Of a stretch of 64,000 nt of DNA, positions 18,928 through 28,447 are shown piece after piece (the first letter of the stretch is position 1; each line of letters starts with the position of its first letter). Location of the stretch: assembly GCA_963814865.1 (NCBI GenBank), contig CAWFEN010000014.1, forward strand, positions 1,464,670 through 1,528,669, read 5' to 3'. Source of the stretch: AP-15 sp963814865. Its GTDB lineage: Bacteria; Pseudomonadota; Alphaproteobacteria; ATCC43930; CGMCC-115725. The notes beneath the pieces are model-generated. The model did not search any database. It worked only from the letters and a program-made list of their open reading frames with translations, and was not told the origin of the DNA. Made by a program: the position numbers and the translations under genes.

Positions 18928-19326
18928 CAACGCCACCCCTTTCGGCAACTCCAGCGCCTACCCGATCCACACCATCCAACCCGCCGATGCGGGAACCGGC
19001 CCACTCGCCCCGGTTCCGCAACTTCAACCAAACCGAGTTCCCCTTGATATACGCAAAGCCAAGGTATTTTCTCGGTGCATAGATCGGGCTAAATGCGTTC
19101 CACGTCCACTGCGAGATTTCGTATCCGAGTGCCGGGGGGTGAGCCGTCGGTAGCCGAATGCCGGCCGGTCCGGCCCTGAGCGACACGCAGGTTCATCCGT
19201 GACTCGCGCAACTCCATGACGAAGTCGGTATTGTCGTTGCCTTTGTCAGCACCCACGGTGACCAGCTGCGACCGCTCGACAGCGGCTCGATCAACGCCAC
19301 CGCCGACAGCCTGTCGGCGTTGCTAG

Positions 19327-20954
19327 CCCGTCTTATTCACCAGGGTGTCGGAAGGAGCCCGGCAAGCTTCGCGTTGGGGTCGATGCGAGGTTGAGGGTGG
19401 CGGCACGGTTGCCGCGGGGTGTGATCGGTGTGGTCGGCGCTGGAGGTTTGCGAGAGGGGCTTGGGCGGGGCGACAGCGGCCCCGCGGTTTACGGTCCGGC
19501 TGGCATCAGCGCTGCGGCGATGTGACGGAAGAGGCTGGCCTCGGGGCAGGCGGCGGCGAAGGCGAGGCGGACGCGCGAGGCGGTCTCGATGATGCGGGTG
19601 CCGAGCTTCAACAGACGCAGGCGGATGGTGGCAAACTCGGCGGTGGCGAGCGCATCGGTCTTGGGGATGGCGTCGCGCACCGAGAGGATCAGCCAATAAG
19701 CGGCGGTGTGGAGAATGAGCCGCATCTGGTTGGCGAGCGGGCTGCGGCAGCTGGTGCGGTCGGAGGCGAGCTGGGTCTTGTGCAGTTTGATCAAATTCTC
19801 GGCCTGGCCGCGGGTGCAGTAGAGCGTCTCGTAGACGTGCTGGGCCGAGCCGGTGTCGAGGCTGGTGACGACAAAGCGGATGTCGAGCCCCTTGGTGGTG
19901 GCCTCGATGCGGGCGCAGGCGCGGCGCTGCTTGGTCCAGGACTTGGCCTGGTAGCGGGCTTCGGCAAAGCCGCGCAGGGTGGGCTTTTGCTCGAGCGCAC
20001 GGCGGGTGCGAATATCATCGGCGGTTTCATCGACCAGCCGGTCGAGCACGGCGTTACCGGGCAGCCCGAAGATGAAGTCGAGGCCGTTTTCTTCGCACCA
20101 CGCCATCACTTGCGGGCGCCCGTAATGGCCGTCGCCGCGGATGGTGATGCGGGTCAAGGGCCAGTGCCGGCGGATGCGGCGGACGAGGCGTCGCAGATGG
20201 CCGCGCACCTCCGCGCCCGAGGGCGTCTTGCCGGGGCGCAGCAACACGGCGACCGGTCGGCTGGTTGCCGTGTCGTAGACATGGATCGGCAGAAAGCAGC
20301 GCTCGTCGTAATGGGCATTGAAAAACGAGAGCTGCTGATGGCCGTGAACGACATCGACGGTGTCGTCGATATCGAGGGTCACGGCCTCGGGCGCCGTCTT
20401 GTAGCTGGCGCAGTAGAGATCGACCATCACCCCCATCAGGTGGATCAGATCGCGCAACCCGGGCGCATTCTCCCAGCGCGAGACGGTCGGCTGCGAGCAC
20501 AGGTCGATGCCACTGTCGGGCAGCCGGCCGCAAGCCAGCTTGAACCCCGGATCGGTGCGCAACCGGTCGAGATCGTCGGCATCCTCCCAGCCGCAGGCGA
20601 TGGCAAAGATGCGGGCGCGCAATATATCGGGCAGCCGATGGGTGATCCGCTCCGGGTCGCGGCCGTCCGGGATCACCGCCGCGAGCCGCGCGGCGAGGCC
20701 GAGCCGCCGCTCGGCTTGGGCGAGCAGCATGACCCCGCCATCGGAGCTGAGCCGGCCGCCATCAAACGCGGCGGTCACTTTTTTGCCCGCAACCGCTGGA
20801 AACGAGAACGGCAGCAGGCTATCGTCGGTGATGGCGGGCGTGGCGGGCTCCGATCTGCCGCAAGGACTGGCTTCAGCAACCAAATCCTACAACAGATCAA
20901 CGGCTTATGCTACATCCGCCAACCCAAAATCCGTCCCGTCATGAATAAGACGGG
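19327..20954 (-). mobile_element. IS1380-family insertion sequence, copy 2
   Basis: A 1,628-base element with perfect 13-base terminal inverted repeats, cccgtcttattca at 19327 and tgaataagacggg ending at 20954. It is flanked by a perfect target duplication ctag (19323-19326 and 20955-20958). Its transposase runs opposite to the interrupted gene. It sits only 234 bases from the end of copy 1, inside the same former reading frame. The perfect ends and duplication suggest a more recent insertion. Confidence 0.93.
19489..20883 (-). CDS. IS1380 family transposase (copy 2)
   Basis: A 464-residue DDE transposase that is uninterrupted and probably active. It shows KKVTAAFDGGRLSSDGGVML near the N-terminus, catalytic Asp in VTLDIDDTVDVVHGHQQ, a second Asp in ITIRGDGHYGRPQVMAW and the Glu in YCTRGQAENLIKLHKTQLASD. 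The open frame begins with TTG at 20883; no good ATG lies near, so the exact start is uncertain. It occupies nearly the whole of IS copy 2. Confidence 0.9.
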   Translation of the reverse strand: MVAEASPCGRSEPATPAITDDSLLPFSFPAVAGKKVTAAFDGGRLSSDGGVMLLAQAERRLGLAARLAAVIPDGRDPERITHRLPDILRARIFAIACGWEDADDLDRLRTDPGFKLACGRLPDSGIDLCSQPTVSRWENAPGLRDLIHLMGVMVDLYCASYKTAPEAVTLDIDDTVDVVHGHQQLSFFNAHYDERCFLPIHVYDTATSRPVAVLLRPGKTPSGAEVRGHLRRLVRRIRRHWPLTRITIRGDGHYGRPQVMAWCEENGLDFIFGLPGNAVLDRLVDETADDIRTRRALEQKPTLRGFAEARYQAKSWTKQRRACARIEATTKGLDIRFVVTSLDTGSAQHVYETLYCTRGQAENLIKLHKTQLASDRTSCRSPLANQMRLILHTAAYWLILSVRDAIPKTDALATAEFATIRLRLLKLGTRIIETASRVRLAFAAACPEASLFRHIAAALMPAGP

Positions 20955-22024
20955 CTAGCTGACTGCGAAGGCGCAAACGAGCGGGTCAAAACGTTGGCCC
21001 AGGAACGCGAAGCCGCATATGTCCGCGTTTTTGATGCCATCGTGGCGGAACAAGCTGTCCTGACCGAACTCATACAATCCGCTGATGACTCGACTTGCCG
21101 CTGCCGGGGAGACGCTGAAAAAGCTTTCTTTCTCAGTCGCCCGGGAGGCGGACGTTGGTCGCTGGGCCGAAGCCGGAGAACAGCTTCTCGACCTCCGCCA
21201 GAGAGGCCCATTCAAAGGGCGCGGTACGTTACGTCAGCTAGCGGACACAGCGCTGAAAGCCCCCTGGGAGATAGGGGACCCCAACACTATTAGCGCAGCC
21301 ATGGCGGAATTCCGCGCCGAGTACCAAGAAGCGCTGCTGGAGCGCTCGCCCGTACCCAAGGCGGACCAAGCGGACTATCGAGCATGGTCCAAGCGATTCG
21401 CAAAGTGGCTCTATGGAACCGAACACATCACCATCCAATACAGCATCGACTACGACGGCGTTGATATTCGTAAACTATCGCCGGGCAACACGAGGCATAG
21501 TTCTCCTGCTTCTCTACCTCGCGCTGGACGACGCCGATGATCGGCCCCTTATCATCGACCAGCCCGAAGAAAACCTGGACCCCAAGTCGATCTTTGATGA
21601 ACTCGTAAGCTTGTTCCGCGAGGCCAAGAACAAACGTCAGGTGATCATGGTCACGCATAATGCCAATCTAGTCGTTAACACCGATGCCGACCAGATCATC
21701 GTTGCGCAAGTAGGGCCGCATCCACCGGGCGAGCTGCCGCCAATCACCTATATCTCGGGTGGCCTTGAAAGCCCTCATATTCGTAAGGCGGTTTGCGACA
21801 TCCTTGAAGGCGGTGAGCGCGCGTTTCAAGAGAGGGCACGCCGCCTGCGGGTGCGCTTGGAACGCTAAGGAGGCTCGCCGTCCTCCACCGCTAGTCGCCA
21901 CGGCACGCCGAGCACATCGACGTCGCTGGAATTTAGAGGCGATATCTGATGTCGTAGCGCTACTAGGCGCAGCAGGCCTCTGGACAATTCGGACATCGAT
22001 CGGCGCAGCGCGTAGCGCGCCTGG

Positions 22025-22720
22025 TCACGGTGCTTGTTCACTGACGGTTCCGTTCGGCGGTCGCGCCGGGGCGGTTAGCGCCTCTCGCGCGGCGCTCAGA
22101 TATTCTTCCAGGGTTGCGTCCAGGCGCGCGTAAAGAAGGCGGTCGAAACTCTCGCTGCCATGCCCGGCCTGCGCCTCCTGCAAGGCGCGGATATAGACTA
22201 GGCGGTCTTCCGGGCGGACCGTGACCGGCGGATAGCCGCCGCGGATCAGCACCAGGTTCATCAGGAGGCGCGCGGTGCGCCCGTTGCCGTCATTGAACGG
22301 GTGGATGTCGACCAGACGCCGGTGCGCCGCGAACGCGGTTTCGGGGGTATCGGGTGCCGCGGCGAGCCAGCCGGCGAAATCGCCCACCAGCGCCGGCACC
22401 TCCGCCGGCGACGGGAAAGCTGTGCCGGCCCGCATCGGTCAGCACAAGCGGCCCTGATCGGCGCAACGGCCGGCGATCTCGGGCTGCGAGCGCTGCACGA
22501 CGAGATGGTGGAGCTGATGCAGGTCCAGCTCGGTCAATCGCGTCCGCCTGCGCGCCAATGCCCGGCCATAGCGGATCGCGTCATCGTGATCGATTGCTTC
22601 GAGGTGGTCCTTGAGCGGCTTGCCGCCGATCGTGATCCCCTGCTCGATGACGAGCGCCGTCTCCGCAGCCGAGAGCGTATTTCCCTCGATCGCGTTCGAG
22701 GTGTAGGTCAGCTCGAGATC
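22025..22720 (-). pseudogene. Fic-domain protein, 5'-truncated and frameshifted
   Basis: A Fic (AMPylation/NMPylation) domain. The catalytic motif HPFNDGNGRTARLL is complete in the C-terminal part (22025-22435). The N-terminal part in another frame (from 22720) begins LELTYTSNAIEGNTL and contains SNAIEG, which fits the inhibitory (S/T)xxxE(G/N) helix of self-inhibited Fic proteins. Two indels separate the parts: a lost G near 22456 (GRLVLTDAG expected) and an extra C near 22414. About 40 N-terminal residues normal for the family are missing, because the gene breaks off at the junction with an aldolase fragment around 22720. Confidence 0.82.
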
Positions 22721-23101
22721 AACGCCTACCTGAACCAGGAGACCTTGCTGATGGCGATGCTGGAGACGCCGGAGGCGATCGCCAATGCCGCGGCGATCGC
22801 CGCGGTCGAGGGCATCGACGTGCTCCACATCGGCTCCAGCGACCTCAGCACCGAGATGGGGATCCCCGGCCAATACCGGCACGAGCGCATGCGCCAGGCT
22901 TACGAGGCGACGGCGCGGGCGGCGCGCACCCACGGCAAGTCGATGGGCGTGGGCGGCGTGCGCGAGGATTTCGAATTCCAGAGCTGGCTGTTCGGGATCG
23001 GCGTGCGCTATCTGACCGGCGGCTCGGATGTCGGCTACATCCTCAGCGCCGGCCGCGCCGACGTGAAGCGGCTGCGCGAGGTGCGGCTGACCCCCGGCTG
23101 A
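22721..23101 (+). pseudogene. HpcH/HpaI aldolase family, C-terminal fragment
   Basis: The last 125 or so residues of an HpcH/HpaI (citrate lyase beta-like) class II aldolase: INAYLNQETLLMAMLETPEA, then GIDVLHIGSSDLSTEMGIPG and VGGVREDFEFQSWLFGIGVR, to the stop at 23101. Family members are about 255 residues, so the N-terminal half, including the metal-binding start of the barrel, is missing. Upstream sequence switches directly into antisense of the Fic gene. No start codon with ribosome site fits. It is a rearrangement remnant, not a functional enzyme. Confidence 0.85.
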
Positions 23102-23147
23102 TCTGCCCGGTTGCGGCGCCGCGGACAGAATCCCCGCCTAGACGCGC

Positions 23148-24473
23148 CTAGACGTGCTCGCGCGAGATGTCGCGGTTGGTGTAATCGGGCAGGAACGCGG
23201 TGGCTGTCGCGCTGACGACCGCGCAGAACAGGATATAGAGCGCAATCACGTAGCCGGAGCGGAAGGCCGCGAACAGCGCCGTCGCGATCAGCGGCGCCGG
23301 ACCGCCGGCGATGACCGAGGACAGGTGAAAGCCGAGCGAGGAGCCGCTGTAGCGCAGCCGCGGCGTGAAGCATTCGGCGATCAGCGCTGCCTGCGGGCCA
23401 TACATCATGTCGTGCGGGATGAAGGACAGCACGATCGCAGCAAAGATCAAAGCGGGCACGGCGGTGTTCATCATCGCGAAATAGATGAAGCCGAAGACCC
23501 CGACGCTGACGGTGCCGATCAGGTACATGCGCTTGCGGCCGATCAGGTCCGAGATATGGCCGGAGAGCGGCAGCGTCACCGCCGACAGCGCGGTGGCGAC
23601 GAGCAGTGCCGTCAGCAGGAAGTTACGCGAGGCGTGCAGGACCCCGATCCCGTAGGTGAAGACAAAAGCGGCGTAGATGTAGAACGGCCCCTGCTCGGCC
23701 ATCCGGCACAACGCGGTCAGCGCAACCTGCTTGGGCTGGCGTTTGAGCACTTCGAGCACCGGTGCCCGCTCGATCCGCTGCTCTTCGAGCAGGCGCGAGA
23801 AGACCGGGGTTTCCAGGATGCCGAGCCGGATATAGATGCCGATGCCGACCATGATGATGCTGAGATAGAACGGAATGCGCCATCCCCAGACCAGGAACTG
23901 GTTGCCGGAGAGCGCGCTGAACGCCAGCACCGCGAGGTTTGCGACAAAGAGCCCGGCCGGCCCGCCCCATTGCGGCCACGCGGTGATGAACCCGCGATGG
24001 GCGTTGGTGCGCGCCCACTCCATGGCGATCAATGTCGCGCCGCCCCATTCGCCGCCGATCCCGAGGCCCTGGATGAAACGCACGACCGTCAGGATGACGG
24101 CGCCCCAGATGCCGATCGAGGCGTAACCCGGCACGAAGCCGACTGCAAACGTCGACAGCCCGGTCAGCAGCAGGGTGGTGATCAGGGTCACCTTGCGCCC
24201 GATGCGGTCGCCGTAATGGCCGAAAATTGCCGCGCCGACCGGGCGGGCGACAAACCCGACCGCGTAGATCGCGAAGGCCTGCAAGGTGCCGACCAGCGGG
24301 TCGGATTCGGGAAAGAACAGCTTGCCGAAGACCAGCGGGGCGATCTGCACGTAAAGCAGAAAATCGTAGGCCTCGATGATCGTCCCGACGGTGCCGGCGA
24401 CGACGGCGCGGCGCAACTGCCGGCTGTGCTCGGCTTCGGACAGCGGACCAATAGCAAACCCGGTTGCCGTCAT
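23148..24473 (-). CDS. MFS transporter, MHS (metabolite:H+ symporter) family, copy 1
   Basis: A 441-residue inner-membrane symporter with 12 predicted helices. MHS hallmarks are IIEAYDFLLYVQIAPLVFGK in helix 1, GAAIFGHYGDRIGRKVTL between helices 2 and 3, and GIGGEWGGATLIAMEWA in helix 4. GHISDLIGRKRMYLIG repeats the loop motif in the second half. The family includes proline/betaine, alpha-ketoglutarate and shikimate carriers; this one is not assigned. The first of three tandem same-strand paralogues, each with its own spacer of 150-200 bases. ATG 24473 is preceded by aggagaacg. Confidence 0.92.
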   Translation of the reverse strand: MTATGFAIGPLSEAEHSRQLRRAVVAGTVGTIIEAYDFLLYVQIAPLVFGKLFFPESDPLVGTLQAFAIYAVGFVARPVGAAIFGHYGDRIGRKVTLITTLLLTGLSTFAVGFVPGYASIGIWGAVILTVVRFIQGLGIGGEWGGATLIAMEWARTNAHRGFITAWPQWGGPAGLFVANLAVLAFSALSGNQFLVWGWRIPFYLSIIMVGIGIYIRLGILETPVFSRLLEEQRIERAPVLEVLKRQPKQVALTALCRMAEQGPFYIYAAFVFTYGIGVLHASRNFLLTALLVATALSAVTLPLSGHISDLIGRKRMYLIGTVSVGVFGFIYFAMMNTAVPALIFAAIVLSFIPHDMMYGPQAALIAECFTPRLRYSGSSLGFHLSSVIAGGPAPLIATALFAAFRSGYVIALYILFCAVVSATATAFLPDYTNRDISREHV

Positions 24474-24661
24474 CGTTCTCCTCCCTATCCCCGGGCGATT
24501 GCAGCGCCCGTTGTCGTGCTGCCCCCGTCTGCGCGGGAAGCGTTCTTATTTTGACGAGCTTAGCAACTCTGAACGAGAGAAAAAGCTCCTTTGCGCATCA
24601 ATCGCCTCACATCGATAACCCGGCAGCGGTCGGGCAGGCACCGCCGCCAGGGCCGTCGAGA

Positions 24662-25997
24662 TCAGACCCCGTGATATTCCGCCGAGATGTCCTTGCTGGT
24701 GTAGTCCGTCAGCAACGACGTCGCGACGATGCCGATGGCGGCGCAAGCGACCATATAGAGCGCGATCGGCAAGCTCGAATGATAGGCAGCGAACAGTGCC
24801 GTCGCGATGAACGGCGACGGGCCGCCGGCGATGACCGAGGCGAGCTGATAGCCGAGCGAAGTGCCGCTGTAGCGCAAGCGGGGCGTGAAGCTTTCCGCGA
24901 TCAGCGCCGCCTCCGGGCCGTAACAGGTCATCACCGGGAGCAGCGACAGCGCCACCGCGATAAAGATCAATGTCGGCGACTTCGTGTCGAGCAGGCCGAA
25001 GTATATAAAACCGTAGACCGCGACAAACAAGCAGCCGATCATATACATGTTTTTGCGGCCGATGCGGTCCGACAGATGCCCGGCGACGGTGACCCAGAGG
25101 AAGCCCAGGAAGCACTGGGCGAGGACGGCAACCAACAGAAAATCGCGCGAAACACCGAGGACCGTTGTGCCGTAGCTGAAGATGAAGGCACCGACGATAT
25201 AGCCCGGCGCCTGCTCCGGCATCCGCAGCAACGCGGTCAGCAGAACCTGCTTGGGCTGGCGCTTGAGCACTTCGAGCACCGGCACCCGTTCGACGCGATC
25301 TTCCTCGACCACCTTCCGGAAGACGGGGGTCTCAAGAATGCCGAGCCGGATCCACAGCCCGATCCCGACCATGATGATGCTGATGAAGAACGGGATGCGC
25401 CAACCCCAGGTGACGAACTGGTCGCCGGAGAGCCAGCTGAAGAACAGCACCGCCAGATTGGCCAGGAAGAACCCGGCCGGCGCCCCGAATTGCGGCCAGG
25501 ACGAGATGAAGCCGCGATTCTTGGTGGTTTGCGCCCATTCCATCGCCAGCAGCACCGAGCCGCCCCATTCGCCGCCGACCCCGATCCCTTGGATCAGGCG
25601 AATGATCGTCAGCAGCACGGCACCCCAGATGCCGATGCTCGCATAGGTTGGGACGAAGCCCACGGCAACGGTCGAGATGCCGGTCACCAGCAAGGTCGCG
25701 ATCAGGGTCGCCTTGCGCCCGATTCGGTCGCCGTAATGGCCGAAGATCGCGGCCCCGATCGGCCGCCCGACAAACCCGATGAAAAAGACGCTGAACGCCT
25801 CCAGCACGCCGACGATTGGAACTCGAGTGCGGAAAATAGAGCTTGCCGAAAATCAATGCGCTGACCGTGCCGTAGAGCAGGAAATCGTACCATTCGATCA
25901 AGGTGCCGATCGTGCTGGCGAGCAAGGCGCGGCGCAGCTGCCGGCGATGCTCGTCGTCAGAAACAACTCCGCTCGCGGCGAATTCGCCGGTCGTCAT
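24662..25997 (-). pseudogene. MFS transporter, MHS family, copy 2, one frameshift
   Basis: Paralogue of the flanking MFS genes. The first 60 residues (MTTGEFAASGVVSDDEHRRQ, LIEWYDFLLYGTVSALIFGK, LYFPHSS) are in one frame from ATG 25997. The remaining 380 (VGVLEAFSVFFIGFVGRPIG, GHYGDRIGRKATLIATLLV, to ISAEYHGV) are in another. The switch lies near 25822 and the span of 1,336 bases is one more than a codon multiple. Everything else, including both loop motifs and the GVGGEWGGSVLLAMEWA helix, is intact, so a single indel or a base-calling error separates it from function. Start site: gaggaaaacg. Confidence 0.85.
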
Positions 25998-26163
25998 CGT
26001 TTTCCTCCTCGCTTACAGGCGGTTGTGAGCGCCCGTTGCCGTTCCTCCTGGCGCGCGATGCTGCCGGGGCCTCTTTTTTCCAGATTACCAGCTGCCGACG
26101 AGCCTGCCAACCTTTCCGCGCATTGCGCACGATCGAATGCACCCCGGCGATCGGCGCGGCCGG

Positions 26164-27492
26164 TCAGACCGCGTCGTACTCCGCTGAAATGTCGCGGTCG
26201 GTATAGTCGGGCAGCAGCGCCGTCGAAAGCACGCTGATGACCGCGCAGACGAGGATGTAGAAAGCGATTGCGTAGCCCGATTTGTACGCTGCGAACAGCG
26301 CCGTCGCGATCAGCGGCGCCGGGCCGCCGGCGATGACCGAGGCAAGCTGATAGCCGAGCGAAGCGCCGCTGTACCGCAGCCGGCCGGTAAAGCACTCTGC
26401 GATCAGTGCCGCCTGCGGGCCGTACATCATGTCGTGCGGGATCAGCGACAGCACGATCGCCAGAAAGATCCAGCCGGGGACCATCGTGTCGAGCAGCGCG
26501 AAATAGACGAAGCCGAACACCCCCATCACCACCGCGCCGATCAGATACATCCGCCTGCGGCCGATCCGGTCCGACAGCGAGCCGGCAATCGGGATCGTGA
26601 AGAACGACACGACCGAGGCGACGAGAACGGCGACCAGCAGCATATCGCGCGAACTGCCGAGCACCCGGGTGCCGTAGGCGAAGATGAAAGTGGTGAAAAT
26701 GTAAAACGGCGCCTGCTCGGCCATCCGTGCCAGCGCGGTCAGGATGATCTCCCGCGGCTGGCGCTTGATCACCTCGAGCACCGGCACGCGTTCGACGCGA
26801 TTTTCGGCGACGAGCCGCGAAAAAGCCGGGGTTTCGAGGATGCCGAGCCGGATATAGAGGCCGACCCCGACCAGGATGATGCTGAGGATGAACGGGATGC
26901 GCCAGCCCCAGGTGATAAACTGCGGACCGGCGATCGCGCTGAACGCCAGCACCGCCAGATTGGCCAGGAACAGTCCCGCCGGCACGCCCCATTGCGGCCA
27001 CGAGGCGATAAAGCCGCGATGTGCGGTGGTCCGCGCCCACTCCATCGACATCAGCACCGAGCCGCCCCACTCGCCGCCGACCCCGATCCCCTGCAATGTA
27101 CGCAAGACCGTCAGGATCACCGCACCCCAGACCCCGATCCTGGCGTAGCCGGGAACAAAGGCCACGGCAAAGGTCGCAAGGCCCATCAGCAGCAAGGTTG
27201 CGATCAGCGCCGCCTTGCGCCCGACGCGGTCGCCGAAGTGGCCGAATATGACGGCGCCGACCGGCCGCGCGACAAAGCCGACGGCGTAGATCGCAAAGAC
27301 CTGCAAAGTGCCGACCAGCGGATCGGATTGCGGGAAATACAGCTTGGCGAAGACCAGCCCGGTTACCGTGCCGTAGATGAAGAAATCGTACCACTCGATC
27401 GTCGTGCCGATCGTGCTGGCGATCACCGCGCGGCGCAATTGCCGGCGGTGTTCGATCTCGGACAACGGTCCCGCGGCGGCGGTCCTCATCAT
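26164..27492 (-). CDS. MFS transporter, MHS family, copy 3
   Basis: A 442-residue symporter that is fully open. Helix 1 IEWYDFFIYGTVTGLVFAK, loop 2-3 GHFGDRVGRKAALIATLL and helix 4 GVGGEWGGSVLMSMEWA mark the MHS family. It is most like copy 1 over the second half. A truncated duplicate of its C-terminal 70 codons plus the downstream 80 bases lies at 29405-29703. ATG 27492 is preceded by cgggaggaaggccatg; a second ATG a few codons on is possible. Confidence 0.92.
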   Translation of the reverse strand: MMRTAAAGPLSEIEHRRQLRRAVIASTIGTTIEWYDFFIYGTVTGLVFAKLYFPQSDPLVGTLQVFAIYAVGFVARPVGAVIFGHFGDRVGRKAALIATLLLMGLATFAVAFVPGYARIGVWGAVILTVLRTLQGIGVGGEWGGSVLMSMEWARTTAHRGFIASWPQWGVPAGLFLANLAVLAFSAIAGPQFITWGWRIPFILSIILVGVGLYIRLGILETPAFSRLVAENRVERVPVLEVIKRQPREIILTALARMAEQAPFYIFTTFIFAYGTRVLGSSRDMLLVAVLVASVVSFFTIPIAGSLSDRIGRRRMYLIGAVVMGVFGFVYFALLDTMVPGWIFLAIVLSLIPHDMMYGPQAALIAECFTGRLRYSGASLGYQLASVIAGGPAPLIATALFAAYKSGYAIAFYILVCAVISVLSTALLPDYTDRDISAEYDAV

Positions 27493-27687
27493 GGCCTTCC
27501 TCCCGACATCCTCGGCGGCTGCTCGTTGATCGGCGTGCCGCTCGGCGACTCTACTCCCTGATGACGCCGATGGGAAAACGGTCCCTCAGCACGCCGCCGC
27601 ATCGATCCCGTGCGCGGCAACCCGGCCCGGCCTCAGCTGGTGCCCTACCAGCAAGGCGATGGTGCCCCCGACCGACGCCCCGCCCTT

Positions 27688-28212
27688 TTATCCGCTGCCA
27701 TTCGCCCCAAAGAGGTTGGTCGGGAGTCCCAGCTTGAAGTTCAGGAGGTACGAGTTGCTACATCTTGAAGATGATGATCCGGCTCCCTGCGAGCCGGTCG
27801 TCGTGTGCAGCGTGATCGTAAACGAGGAAGCATTGAAGGCAGTGAACGCAAGCGAAAAAGCCGCATCTTTCGTTACCGCGGCAGGCGGCAACAAGTAGGT
27901 CAGCGTGTCCCTCCAAACGCTGCCGCTGAAGGTATTCATCGGCGGGAATTGATAAACAATACCGGGTGCCGAGGTCGTCGGCGGGATGACGATCGTAAAA
28001 TTCTTGCCCTTGCCTTGGACGCCAGGAAAATATGAATAGCCCTGAATAGCGGTGCCCTTGGCTATGCAAGTGGCGCCGCCGCTGGCGGTAACCGCGGTAA
28101 CTTTGCCGGAGATGACATAGGAGCCGCCCTTTGGTTCAGTAGCGGCACCGGATGCGCTGCTGAAACCGACAGCCGCCATCGTAGCGGCGAGAAACAGTGA
28201 ACGTGCTTGCAT
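27688..28212 (-). CDS. Secreted protein of unknown function
   Basis: 174 residues beginning MQARSLFLAATMAAVGFSSA, a clear Sec signal peptide with probable cleavage after ASGA. The mature part is rich in Ser, Thr, Gly and beta-prone segments (SYVISGKVTAVTASGGATC, FTIVIPPTTSAPGIVYQFPP, FTITLHTTTGSQGAGSSSS), with two Cys that could pair. No catalytic motif or recognised domain. The start is firm: ggaggag seven bases before ATG 28212. It lies alone between MFS copy 3 and the NupC region. Function unknown. Confidence 0.72.
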   Translation of the reverse strand: MQARSLFLAATMAAVGFSSASGAATEPKGGSYVISGKVTAVTASGGATCIAKGTAIQGYSYFPGVQGKGKNFTIVIPPTTSAPGIVYQFPPMNTFSGSVWRDTLTYLLPPAAVTKDAAFSLAFTAFNASSFTITLHTTTGSQGAGSSSSRCSNSYLLNFKLGLPTNLFGANGSG

Positions 28213-28447
28213 TTGCTCCTCCGGTGGAATGAGCTTCTTTCACTTGTAAAGCTACCAAAAATGGGGCTATGCGTCAAGCAAATATGGCGCGACAACGTCA
28301 AAATTGAGGCGAAACCGGGCATCTTCGAACGTGAACCAACGAGGCGCGGGTAACGTGATTAAGACCCGCAGAAGTCCGCAGAGAGTCCCTCTTGCGGCGT
28401 TCGATGTCCGAACAAGCCCAACTCGACGGCCCGGCACTTGGCCGATC

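Larger units (their letters stand above)
17460..19088 (+). mobile_element. IS1380-family insertion sequence, copy 1
   Basis: A 1,629-base element with imperfect terminal inverted repeats: left end cccggattatgca, right end tgcatagatcggg (10 of 13 matched). It is flanked by ctag on the left (17456-17459) and ctaa on the right (19089-19092), i.e. a four-base target duplication that has since changed by one base. It carries a single transposase gene in the same direction as the interrupted TrlF gene. The partly decayed ends suggest that it is older than copy 2. Confidence 0.82.
15593..21868 (+). pseudogene. TrlF-type PHP-ATPase gene, split by two IS elements and frameshifted
   Basis: One gene in three pieces. 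Piece 1 (15593-17459): a PHP phosphoesterase domain (WDPHIHAPGTVLNDQF, VTDYYS, HGSDAHEE) followed by the start of an SMC/ABC-like ATPase with Walker A GARGSGKTALAD and a long coiled coil. Piece 2 (19089-19326) lies between the IS copies and holds more coiled coil, ending SLSALLAD. Piece 3 (20959-21868) resumes CEGANERVKTLAQERE and holds the signature KLSPGNTRG and Walker B PLIIDQPEENLD, then VTHNAN. Removing the IS copies with one CTAG repeat joins pieces 2 and 3 in frame. Further lesions are frameshifts near 21072 and 21490 and stops in piece 2. The TrlF family is linked to nucleic-acid defence, but its mechanism is not settled. The ATG at 15593 is chosen; 15524 is possible. Confidence 0.82.

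Noticed and set aside
17460..20954. The two IS1380 copies as a composite transposon carrying the DNA between them
   Set aside because: The elements differ in sequence, the intervening 234 bases are a piece of the interrupted gene, and each IS has its own target duplication, so they inserted separately.
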